DNA of 64,000 nt from NCBI RefSeq assembly GCF_003015185.1, contig NZ_CP027860.1, positions 5,425,001 through 5,489,000 on the forward strand, written 5' to 3'. Below are positions 36,448 to 44,577 of this stretch, in pieces (the stretch's first letter is position 1; every line of letters starts with the position of its first letter). This DNA comes from Ahniella affigens (GTDB taxonomy: Bacteria > Pseudomonadota > Gammaproteobacteria > Xanthomonadales > Ahniellaceae). The translations under genes were made by a program, and so were the position numbers. Under the pieces are notes generated by a model. It searched no databases and was not told where the DNA came from. It saw nothing but the letters and a program-made list of their open reading frames with translations.

Positions 36448-36596
36448 ACGTTTGCTCTAGCCTTGTGACCTGTTCATTAGGTCCATTGCTGGTCGCGATT
36501 GTCAAAGAGACCTATATGCAACAAGGCAAGACTGTTTCAGGTAGTGAAGGCATACTTCCGGAATCGAACCACTGCATTCGAGATAGGAGTGCGACA

Positions 36597-38402
36597 ATGA
36601 ATCCAAACCAACATATCAAAGACTTCCTGTCCTACTACCTGTCTTTCCAAGTTCCGCCACAATTTGCAGTTCTCTTGGACGGTCCATGGGGAATCGGAAA
36701 GACGTTCTTTGTGAAGAGCATCGTCAACTCGCCATCCAACGGTGAGCCCAAGCATGTTTATGTGAGCCTTTATGGCCTTACCTCGTTCGATGAGATAGAC
36801 GATGCCATCTTTCGGTCGATGTACCCCGTTCTTGAGAGCAAGGGTGCGAAAATCGGAGGTCGTGCGCTCAAGACAATAGGCAAGTATCTCAATATCGAGA
36901 TTGACCTGAAGACGAAGGAATTTATCAATAGGGCCGGTACAGATCTCTACATATTCGACGACTTGGAGAGGTGTGAACTGCCGATCAACGCAGTTATGGG
37001 ATACATCAACGGGTTTGTTGAGCATGATGGTCGCAAGGTAATAATCATCGCCAACGAAGCGGAGATCAAGGATGCAGAGGGATACAGACGCATTCGGGAG
37101 AAATTGATTGGAAAGACTTTTCATGTGCAGTCGGTATTCAATGACGCTATGGATAGTTTTACTGACTCGATCCAGAACGCACTAGTGCGGTCCGCTGTGC
37201 AGGCCAACTCCTCTTTGATTTCGGACATCTATCACAAATGTGAACTGAACAATCTTCGGGTGCTTCAACAGACGATATGGGATTTCGGGCGAGTTCATTC
37301 GTGTCTCGAGGATCGACACCGAGCCAACGACAAAGCGATGGCAGAACTAATGGGGTTGCTATTTGCGCTGTCTTTCGAAATCAAGGTTGGGAGGCTTACT
37401 TGCGATGACCTAAAAGATCGGTTTTCAAACCTGTTCGTGTACTCAATGAAGCGAGAGTCTCACGAAGTACCGCCACCTCGAATCTACGTTGCAAACAGCC
37501 GATATCCGACAGTAAACCTAGCTTCAACCATCCTGTCCGACGAAACTCTGGTCAACGTGATCGTTAGAGGATTCGTAGATAAGGACCAAATTCGTGAAGA
37601 TCTAGACCGAAGTTCCTTTTTCATGACAGTGGCACGTGAACCGTCGTGGCGTACCGTATGGAACGCTCATGAAAGGAAAGAGGAAGAGGTCAATGGCGCG
37701 ATTGCAGAGATGGAGCGTGCGTTTACCAATCACGAGTTCGTAGTGACCGGAGAAATGCTTCATGTGTTTGGACTCAGGCTGTGGCTCGCAAACCTTGGTG
37801 CCATTTCGAGGAGCAAACGAGAAGTGGTCGGAGAATGTAAAGATTATATCGATTTCCTCTACAGCAACCGCGGACTCGAGTTGCCGTCAAAGCATGAAAG
37901 CCTCACCCGCTTCTCGTTCGACTCATATGATGGGCTTGCCATTCACCAAGCCGATACGTCGGAGTATCGGGAGGTGCGCGACTATCTCGACGAGAAGCGT
38001 CGGGATCAAGACGTCGAAAGACGCCCCGAAATTGCGGAGCAGTTGTTGGCGAACATGGCAAACGACGTGTCTCTCTTCACGCGGCGGATCTGTCTGACAA
38101 ATCACGATGACAACGAGTTCTACGATATTCCCGTACTGGCCTCTCTTGATCCGCAGCGGTTCACTGAAAAGCTCTTGGATCTACATCCGCAAGAGCAGCG
38201 GGCTGCGATATTCGCATTGCAGTTGCGGTATGAACGCGGTCGCATTGATGGGGAACTTGCAGCAGAGCGGGAATGGGCAGCGAAGGTTAGAGAGCTTCTT
38301 CTCGATGCGAGCAATCGGATGACTCCCGTCTCTAAGGTCATTCTGCAAGCGCTTGTGGCATTCGGACTCGAAGAGGCACTTGGCATTCAGAGTAAGAGCT
38401 AA
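36597..38402 (+). CDS. KAP-type P-loop NTPase
   Basis: 601 residues from the ATG at 36597, 8 bases after AGGAG; an open frame to 36465 lacks a good start. Walker A is GPWGIGKT (29-36), Walker B is YIFDDLERCE (119-127), and NEAEI (about residue 165) fits a sensor region. This is the KAP family layout (relatives of PifA, which blocks phage T7 in F-plasmid hosts), here without transmembrane helices. The C-terminal 350 residues are helical and of unknown type. Codon use is more AT-rich than in the core genes, consistent with transfer. An antiphage or mobile-element-related role is inferred from family and location only. Confidence 0.8.
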   Translation: MNPNQHIKDFLSYYLSFQVPPQFAVLLDGPWGIGKTFFVKSIVNSPSNGEPKHVYVSLYGLTSFDEIDDAIFRSMYPVLESKGAKIGGRALKTIGKYLNIEIDLKTKEFINRAGTDLYIFDDLERCELPINAVMGYINGFVEHDGRKVIIIANEAEIKDAEGYRRIREKLIGKTFHVQSVFNDAMDSFTDSIQNALVRSAVQANSSLISDIYHKCELNNLRVLQQTIWDFGRVHSCLEDRHRANDKAMAELMGLLFALSFEIKVGRLTCDDLKDRFSNLFVYSMKRESHEVPPPRIYVANSRYPTVNLASTILSDETLVNVIVRGFVDKDQIREDLDRSSFFMTVAREPSWRTVWNAHERKEEEVNGAIAEMERAFTNHEFVVTGEMLHVFGLRLWLANLGAISRSKREVVGECKDYIDFLYSNRGLELPSKHESLTRFSFDSYDGLAIHQADTSEYREVRDYLDEKRRDQDVERRPEIAEQLLANMANDVSLFTRRICLTNHDDNEFYDIPVLASLDPQRFTEKLLDLHPQEQRAAIFALQLRYERGRIDGELAAEREWAAKVRELLLDASNRMTPVSKVILQALVAFGLEEALGIQSKS

Positions 38403-38805
38403 CAGTTGCCCTAGCAATGAACGCTTGCGTTACGTGAAACGACTCCGAATTGCGCCAAAGGTTTCATGCGCCAATCCCATTGTTCTGTTCGTCACTTGAT
38501 TGGGGCAATGTTAAGTCTGTGTGGAAAGGTAAGAGCTGACCCCGGAAATCTGCACAGCGCGAAGAGTTGAATCTCTGCTTCCGCGGGCGATGATACGCCC
38601 ATGAGGAATGGAGCAGAACAAGAGCGGACGACAACGCCGCAACCACTCGCCGGCCTTCGGCGTACTAGCCAACGGTGTTTTGGAAGTTGGGCGTTGTATC
38701 GGAGTTGTGGGCTACTCGGCAGTATGGACAAACCGTTGGATAGGCCCTGCATTGGCGCAAACCTGTCTTCCGGTCGAGTGAGGCTCTCCGAGCTCCCGAC
38801 CTCAA
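38403..38805. other. 403-base gap after the KAP gene
   Basis: Contains AAGAGCTGACCCCGGAAATCTGCACAG (about 38530-38557), which looks like a dispersed-repeat fragment. The overlapping open frames on both strands look like chance translations of repeat sequence. No gene supported. Confidence 0.4.
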
Positions 38806-38967
38806 CTAGCGGAACAACTGTTCCACAGTTAGTACCGGAAAGTCACTTACCCCCGCCTCTTTAGCAAGGAGATTGGCGTTCTCGCCGAGACGGCATGACA
38901 CCGGAAACAACGAAGCGCCATTGCTCATAAGCCAAATACTGCGAGTGACACCATTCGAGATGCCTAA

Positions 38968-40190
38968 GGAGGGTCTGAACAAGTCCCGCAATTTCTGGTT
39001 AGATACAGGTGTTGCGGCGAGGTTATTTCAGCATGGACCAGATGAGTTTCGGTGACGCGGAATATGCGGCTAAGAAGAAGCAGACGCGTCGGGAGGTATT
39101 CCTAGCCGAGATGGAGCAAGTCGTGCCGTGGGCAGCATTGCTGAAGGACATTGAGTCGGTTTATCCGGTCGCCGGTCGCGGCCGTCGCCCGTACCCCGTT
39201 GAAGTGATGCTCCGGGTTCACCTGATGCAGAACTGGTTTGGGTTGAGCGATCCGGCGATGGAAGAAGCGCTGTATGAGATCGTGTCGATTCGGAACTTTG
39301 CCGGTCTGACGCTGAGCGGCAGCATTCCAGACGAGACGACGATCCTGAACTTTCGGCGTCTGATTGAGACGAATGATTTGGCTTCGTCGATACTGGAGCG
39401 GATCAACGGTCATTTGTCGCGCAAGGGCTTGCTGCTGAAGCGTGGCACGATCGTCGATGCGACGATCATCGCGGCACCGAGTTCGACGAAGAACTCAGAC
39501 GGTGAGCGGGATCCTGAGATGCACCAGACGAAGAAGGGCAACCAGTGGTACTTCGGCATGAAGGCGCATATTGGCGTGGATGCTGACAGTGGTCTGGTCC
39601 ACACAGTGGTGACGTCGGCAGCCAATGATGCCGATGTTGATCACGTTGAAAGCCTGCTGCACGGCAAGGAAGAGACAGTATGGGCAGATGCGGGCTACCA
39701 GGGCGCCGACAAAAACATGCGCGAGAACCATCCGCGCAAGCAGCGCTTCCCTGAGTGGAGGATTGCGATGCGCCGAAGCGCGATCAAGGCGATGGAAGAA
39801 GGTCGGGCAAAGAGCAATATCGTGAAGATCGAGCGTAGGAAGGCGCAGGTTCGCGCGCGAGTCGAGCATGCGTTTCAGAAGGTGAAGTGCTTCTTTGGGT
39901 ACAACAAGGCGCGCTTCAAGGGATTGGCCAAGAACACCAGTCACATCGTCACCCTGTTCGCGCTGGCCAATTTGCATCGTGTCAGAAAAGTGCTACTTGA
40001 AACTGCAGGGGAGTTGCGCCCGAAGTTCGCGAGCTGATCACGAAAGAGGGGCAAAGTAGCGCCAGAACCGCTTTCCCAAGTGAAGAACGATACCGATTAG
40101 GAAGGATACTTAACGGATCACCGACCGAAACCCGCCTGAGAATCCGGAGGACGGAATCCATCGCCAAAAACCGACTTGTTCAGACCCTCC
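38968..40190 (+). mobile_element. IS5-family insertion sequence, 1223 bp, with CTAA target duplication
   Basis: Imperfect terminal inverted repeats: left GGAGGGTCTGAACAAGTC (38968-38985), right GACTTGTTCAGACCCTCC (40173-40190). Both ends are flanked by CTAA (38964-38967 and 40191-40194), the target size and consensus (YTAR) of the IS5 group. One transposase gene fills it. Intact duplications and a joinable host gene point to a recent insertion. Confidence 0.95.
39033..40037 (+). CDS. IS5-type DDE transposase
   Basis: 334 residues from the ATG at 39033 (another at 39042). Closely follows the IS5 transposase pattern: GRRPYPVEVMLRVHLMQNW, RDPEMHQTKKGNQW and the DDE residues in IVDATII, WADAGYQG and RVEHAFQ. 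The frame is intact, so the element may still be active. Confidence 0.95.
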   Translation: MDQMSFGDAEYAAKKKQTRREVFLAEMEQVVPWAALLKDIESVYPVAGRGRRPYPVEVMLRVHLMQNWFGLSDPAMEEALYEIVSIRNFAGLTLSGSIPDETTILNFRRLIETNDLASSILERINGHLSRKGLLLKRGTIVDATIIAAPSSTKNSDGERDPEMHQTKKGNQWYFGMKAHIGVDADSGLVHTVVTSAANDADVDHVESLLHGKEETVWADAGYQGADKNMRENHPRKQRFPEWRIAMRRSAIKAMEEGRAKSNIVKIERRKAQVRARVEHAFQKVKCFFGYNKARFKGLAKNTSHIVTLFALANLHRVRKVLLETAGELRPKFAS

Positions 40191-40641
40191 CTAAGTGTGG
40201 TAACGAGCGATGAGATGACGATTTGTGGATGGAGATTTGATCGGACCGGAGGATGCCAGCTGGATCTTCGTGGCAACTCACATCTGCCAATGGCACTGGA
40301 TTGGCTTCGCCGACTGCAAACCCTCGTTCCGCGGACGCGTATTTGTAGTCGAGAGGCCAAGTATCAGGATCTTTCGAGGCAACATCGAAATGAATTCCCA
40401 GATGATTTTGCCGCCACAATTTTATGAAGGCCTCCGATCTGACCACCACTACGCATCGCTCGTTGTCGCCGTATGGCTCAGAATCGATCCTCATGAACAC
40501 TGGTCCTCTCTTGGTCGCAACGGCAAAAAGAAATGAAGGGCGCGACCAAATGGTGCGGAGTCCGAGATAAGTTACGTCGCTTCTACTCCAGGAACTTTGC
40601 ATGTCAATTTGTGGAGCGCCGCCTGTTAGTTTCGGAACCAC

Positions 40642-40810
40642 TTGGAGGTCCTATATTCTGTTGCCGATACGAACCCGATTGTGGACCGTACCCCAAATCC
40701 CTGCCTGTTGGTGCGAGACGGCGGAATATTTACATGGGGTTGTCCCGGTTCGCAACGCGGCCGGTGACTTCTTTGAGGAGCGAGATCTTGCTTTCAAACT
40801 TGAGCAGGTG
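40642..40810. other. Short spacer upstream of the split gene
   Basis: Lies between the 5' end of the split minus-strand gene and repeat copy B. It should hold that gene's promoter. Nothing else seen. Confidence 0.35.
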
Positions 40811-40951
40811 CGAGTGCATCTCGGACACCCAACTGGTGGCGGATCTGGACCAGGCAGCGCTGTCTTGCCGCAAGTAGCCCCGTCCCTGGCCCACGCCAGC
40901 GAGCGCGGGGGAGCGGATTTCGGACTCTCTGAACTGTCGGGTAGCCGTTCA

Positions 40952-41299
40952 CTAACCGAAAACTGAGGCCTGGAAACGTCGAATAATCAGAAACTTATCG
41001 CGGCAATTCCGTCTGAGTCCGGCGGATCGAAACAAGTGTCGGGAACAGGAAATGGCGTCAGTAGTTCTCGGCATCAGCGATGTCAATCGCTTGCTGCGGG
41101 CACGGCTCTGTCTGCCGACCAAATGCGGTGCCCTACTGACAGTGTTTGCAGGCAATCCGATGCCTACTGACACCTTTTCCTGAAGAATGGCGCACCGATG
41201 AAACGGTCGCCACAGCAACTGCGAGGGTGCACTCGCGGCAAAACGCGGCTGCCGCAAAATGAGTGGAACTTGGCAAGCCATGTTCGTCGTCGCAGACAT
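40952..41299 (-). CDS. Possible small gene in repeat copy B
   Basis: 115 codons from the ATG at 41299, behind AGGAGGACATAT (41300-41311). Counterpart of the frame at 35189-35488, with a different C-terminal end. A stem GGCGGG/CCGCC lies just upstream of the ribosome-binding site in both copies. Rich in Arg and Ser, with no known domain. Coding status uncertain. Confidence 0.3.
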   Translation of the reverse strand: MSATTNMACQVPLILRQPRFAASAPSQLLWRPFHRCAILQEKVSVGIGLPANTVSRAPHLVGRQSRARSKRLTSLMPRTTDAISCSRHLFRSAGLRRNCRDKFLIIRRFQASVFG

Positions 41300-41400
41300 A
41301 TATGTCCTCCTACTGGATTGGCGGACACCGGCTAGGCCCGCCACCGACACGGTCGGCAGCGCGATCAAATCACCAGCGGAGACCGCATTCCGTCGCTAAC

Positions 41401-42258
41401 CTAGCGTGGCGCCTTCGACTTACCGTCGAGGCAGCGCCTAACCTGTTCCTCAGTCCATGGATCTTCGTTCCATTCACCTAGCTCGTTTAGAATCTGGACG
41501 AGTTCTGCGATTAGGCGCAGTCGAGCTGGCGCCGGCATCGCGCCGCCGTGTTGGCCCAACACATGATCGAGCAAACGAGCCGCGTAGCGAGGCTTGGCAC
41601 CGGGCTTGTTCGGACGATCAATGAAGGACTTTGGCGGCTCCCAATTCAGAAGCGTCGCGGCGGCACGCGTAAGCAGGGAGTCACTTCCGGCCAGCGGCAA
41701 TTCGATCTGCTGGCGAGCGCCTGCGATCATGAGTTGAACCGCGATATGCGTTTGCTCGGGCGAATATTTGGCGGCTTTGGCGGGTAGCGTCACGCTGTTC
41801 TGGTAGTCGCTGTTCCGAAGAAGGTCTCCGATGCCCAAGATTCCTCTGAATGGCCAGCTGGACAATTCGTCGTTTACCTTCGTGAGCGCTTTAGCATATT
41901 GTTTTGCTTCCCGCTTCAGCGCTCCCGTTGTCCTCTGGGCGGTATAGGGGAGCCTTGAGTGCTTTAGCAACCCGTTGAAGCAGGCGAGATCGAGCCACAG
42001 ATACGCGAAGTCGAACGGACGATCCAGATAGCCTGCGAGGGCCCAAGCGGCTTGGCGTCGGCGATCTCCGAGGAAGGCTTGAGTTGCCCACTCGTTGTCC
42101 TCCGCGCCAGCGATACACCAGGGAGGACGCACCTCGAAGTCATCAGGCTTGAAGCCGTTCTCGCTCTTGAATTCGCGCCAAAGTTCGTCCTCCCGGTTGC
42201 CACGCATCAGCAGGGGTTTCGACTCAACAAATTGGTTCCATTTCGTATACTCGTTCAT
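41401..42258 (-). CDS. Unknown 285-residue protein, intact copy
   Basis: Start chosen at the ATG at 42258 (MNEYTKWNQFVESK); an ATG at 42270 and an open frame to 42387 are alternatives. Visible features: a charged N-terminal half with PPWCIAGAEDNEWATQAFLGDRRR split by conserved Trp and Asp residues, a central SWPFRGILGIGDLLRN, and a helical C-terminal domain with ARLLDHVLGQHGG and EDPWTEEQVRRCLDG. No family recognised. The dead paralogue 5.8 kb away shows that it belongs to a duplicated accessory module; the KAP gene lies between the two copies. Confidence 0.7.
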   Translation of the reverse strand: MNEYTKWNQFVESKPLLMRGNREDELWREFKSENGFKPDDFEVRPPWCIAGAEDNEWATQAFLGDRRRQAAWALAGYLDRPFDFAYLWLDLACFNGLLKHSRLPYTAQRTTGALKREAKQYAKALTKVNDELSSWPFRGILGIGDLLRNSDYQNSVTLPAKAAKYSPEQTHIAVQLMIAGARQQIELPLAGSDSLLTRAAATLLNWEPPKSFIDRPNKPGAKPRYAARLLDHVLGQHGGAMPAPARLRLIAELVQILNELGEWNEDPWTEEQVRRCLDGKSKAPR

Positions 42259-42691
42259 GCTTCCGGTCATCGGCTGTGGATCGCTAAACACCTTTCGCAA
42301 AATGTGAACCGCGATTAACGGCAAGTGGCTGGGTAAACACGCTTTGACTAGGAAACCGACTGTTAGTTCAGAAACAACAACTCGCACTTGCCCTTCAGAC
42401 GCCTCGATTCAGACTCAAAGGTGCGCACCCACAAAAATCTGCTCAGCACATCGCGCTTGGGTTGATCGTTCGGATTCCGTCCGAGCGGCAACCCAGTCGC
42501 GTCACCGAGGGGGAGCACTTCTGGGTTGACAACAAAGTGGGCTGCCGTAAGCGTACCTACTACGAAATTGCTAAGGCGACACCCCGCGAAGTCAGGAGAC
42601 CTCGTTCGTGCCCCGATGCTAACCTTTTCCGACGTTTGGGGGCGCCGTTTCCAATTCTCCCAGGCCGATTCGCGATTCCAGAGAATTCTCA
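42259..42691. other. 433-base gap before the IPTL-type gene
   Basis: Must contain the promoters of the minus-strand unknown gene and the plus-strand secreted protein. Overlapping open frames on both strands lack start sites and domain signals. Confidence 0.4.
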
Positions 42692-43456
42692 ATGACTCGG
42701 GTTCTATGCAAGTTGTGGTTCTTGGCACTGCTCCTAGTAGCAGCACCATCATCGGTGACCGCTTTTGTCGATCCGCCGACGCTGATCACTACCGATGCAG
42801 TTGCTGGTGTTCCCGTCTACATTCGACTGCGGCATGGAGTGTGTGACGACTTTTTCGTTTGGCCAAACCCGCCAAGGTTTACCGTTCAAGGGGCTCAGGC
42901 TGAATGGGTGTCGTTTTCAGTACATGCAGAGGATGACAATCTATGCATTTACCCGGTTTTCGACGGACCCGTGCGAATCGGGGCGTTTCCCGAGCCTGGC
43001 GACTACACACTTGTGATCCGCCGAGAATATGACGACTTTTTCGGAACGAGAGTTACTGAAACTCTAGCGACCTTCAATGTTCGGGTGCGTGCAGCAAGCG
43101 ACATACCGACCCTATCGTGGGTCGGTCTACTTCTGCTCTCGATGTTCCTAGTGTACTTTGGAGCTCGAAAAGCCAAGCTTCGGTTCCTACTGCTGACGAC
43201 CGTGCTTGCCGCTCAAGGGTGGAGCGCGCTCGCTCAGGACAAGAGCGTGTTTCTCCTTTTGGCGCAGGAAAACGCGCCAGATCCCCAGACCATTGTCGAC
43301 TACGTCGGTACTTCACCACTTCCGCCGGGGCCGCCGCCTCTCGTCACATTGGCGCAGTTTCCTCCAATTGACGCGCGCTTCCTGCTCTCGTCGCGAGCGA
43401 ATCCGCATTTCAGAGACTACCTGTCAAGGTCATATCTACGCGCCTTGCTCACCTGA
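42692..43456 (+). CDS. Secreted protein with internal IPTL-type segment, fused to the start of a second secreted protein
   Basis: 254 codons from the ATG at 42692. Residues 1-24 are a signal peptide, 25-130 a beta-rich domain with cysteines, and DIPTLSWVGLLLLSMFLVYFGARK is a typical IPTL-CTERM signal that normally ends a protein. Here the frame continues without a stop into LRFLLLTTVLAAQGWSALAQ, a second signal peptide, and 70 further residues until a stop at 43454. It therefore looks like two adjacent genes whose boundary has been lost, the second being frameshifted. Confidence 0.6.
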   Translation: MTRVLCKLWFLALLLVAAPSSVTAFVDPPTLITTDAVAGVPVYIRLRHGVCDDFFVWPNPPRFTVQGAQAEWVSFSVHAEDDNLCIYPVFDGPVRIGAFPEPGDYTLVIRREYDDFFGTRVTETLATFNVRVRAASDIPTLSWVGLLLLSMFLVYFGARKAKLRFLLLTTVLAAQGWSALAQDKSVFLLLAQENAPDPQTIVDYVGTSPLPPGPPPLVTLAQFPPIDARFLLSSRANPHFRDYLSRSYLRALLT

Positions 43457-43826
43457 GCCATCCTGCGTTCCGCCCGGCGCACAGCGCCTTTATCGCAAGT
43501 GCAGCGCTGCACTGACTGACTGTGCGGTGTTTCTTGAGAGTGAACGGTCGACCTTTGAATCTCAAGGGTACACAGGAACAGTCTCAAGTGTCCCAACGCA
43601 TATCGGTTACGCGTATCCATCAACAGACACAGACTCCGATGGTCTGGTCGATGGATACGAGCTTGTCGCGGGGACGCTTCCATCTGTTTCTGATTCCGAT
43701 TCAGACGGAGTAGCCGACGGTATCGAATACCCCATGTCCGCGGTTCCAATCGGTGACCCTTGCAATGCCGGTGGCAACATCGGATGTCCGCCCGTTCCTG
43801 TTCTGTTTTCGAACGGGTTTGAGTGA
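43160..43826 (+). pseudogene. Frameshifted secreted protein gene with calcium-binding-type repeats
   Basis: The second protein starts around the signal peptide near 43170 in one frame, and its coding sense shifts near 43436 (from ...SRSYLR to APCSPEPSCVPPGAQ). It continues in another frame with DTDSDGLVDGYE and DSDSDGVADGIEYP, which are thrombospondin type-3-like Asp-rich repeats, to a stop at 43824 after LFSNGFE. The two halves together read as one surface protein, so a single frameshift has broken it. Confidence 0.6.
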
Positions 43827-43878
43827 CTGGCAATTTCGGGCCGGCGAGTCGTTCCAGAAAGCGGAGATGGCAAACCTA

Positions 43879-44100
43879 CCGAAACCATGTGGATCGAAGG
43901 CAAGGCGCAAAGCCCCCGCACGCATCAGACCGAATTGCGGGATCGCTACAAGCGCTGAGTAGCCAAATCCGCCACGCAGCGCCAATTCCGTAGGGGCAGA
44001 CCTCTGTGTCTGCCCCTGTTTCGGTCGCCTTGAGTGCGGGTGATGGACGGATGTGAACACCGGGCCGGGCAGACGCAGGAGTCTACCCCTACGGACTGGT
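43879..44100 (+). repeat. Right 220-bp direct repeat
   Basis: Repeats 33256-33475: the last 80 bases of an amidohydrolase gene, including its stop codon at about 43956-43958, then GGGGCAGACCTCTGTGTCTGCCCC (43994-44017) and the second inverted stem-loop near 44067-44090. There is no gene body upstream, so this is an isolated 3' end. Confidence 0.9.
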
Positions 44101-44577
44101 GATTGCTCGCGCGGTCCGCTCATGTACCTCTAGAAAGATCGCAAAATCAACACGTTGGAGCGCCTCCAAGAATGTCCCAGGCGCTCGATCCACAGCCACA
44201 TTTGTCGGGATTGCGAAATTCTGTCAGTTCGGCACGTGCATCAGTGATGTCAATTGATTGGACTCGAATGCGGACATAGTTCGCAAACCGAGTCGCGTCC
44301 AAAATGACGCGATATACCGCCAATCCGTTGGTTACTGACGACATTTCCAGGAATCTAAAGTCCAAGTTCTAGTCGAAGCCGTCGGTGCAGGGTGCAGGCG
44401 CCCGCAATGCTTGAGCGCTGTTCCGGTCAGAGTTGGGGGCTGGTTTTAGCCATGTCCGCTGTCGACCCAAATCGGACCTTCGCAGGTTTCGATACGGCAG
44501 TCACACCATACTCGAGGCGCGCAGGTAGAGACTCATGCCGTAGTAGACTCGTCTGAACGTGGTTCACAACAGACGCA
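44101..44577. other. 477-base gap before the STAND gene
   Basis: A minus-strand frame at 44147-44344 (ATG at 44344) encodes a protein-like peptide (YRVILDATRFANYVRIRVQS, ending GGAPTC) and could be a small gene or a fragment; confidence is low. The rest should contain the promoter of the STAND gene. No ribosome-binding site better than CACAACAGACGCA precedes its ATG at 44578. Confidence 0.35.

Larger units (their letters stand above)
35016..36450 (+). repeat. Long direct repeat, copy A
   Basis: Starts sharply at GTGCATTTCGGACACC (about 35018) and runs to near 36447; the same sequence with the same order is at about 40810-42258 (copy B). The segment 35514-36050 is about 97% or more identical to copy B with an offset of 5811 bases, while the flanking parts are only about 75-80% identical. 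A third, partial copy starts at about 49590. Confidence 0.85.
38806..40602 (-). pseudogene. Gene split by IS5 insertion, frame preserved on both sides
   Basis: The 5' part lies at 40191-40602 (ATG at 40602, MQSSWSRSDVTYL) and the 3' part at 38806-38967. Removing the IS and one CTAA copy joins ...SSHRSLPHL to GISNGVTRSIWLMSN in one continuous frame that ends VEQLFR-stop, giving about 190 residues. Notable segments are FMRIDSEPYGDNERCVVVV and WPLDYKYASAERGFAVGE. From memory these resemble proteins annotated as plasmid fertility inhibition factors (FiwA-like), but I am not sure. The insertion is expected to inactivate the gene; the truncated frame would end inside the IS at 40180. Confidence 0.75.
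40810..42258 (+). repeat. Long direct repeat, copy B
   Basis: Partner of copy A (35016-36450). It begins with GAGTGCATCTCGGACACCC and carries the same order: a short conserved frame, the possible small gene and the unknown 285-codon gene. Between about 41325 and 41860 it is nearly identical to copy A. Confidence 0.85.

Noticed and set aside
38601-38864. Short plus- and minus-strand frames after the KAP gene
   Set aside because: They read through what looks like dispersed-repeat sequence with no start signal or conserved motif.
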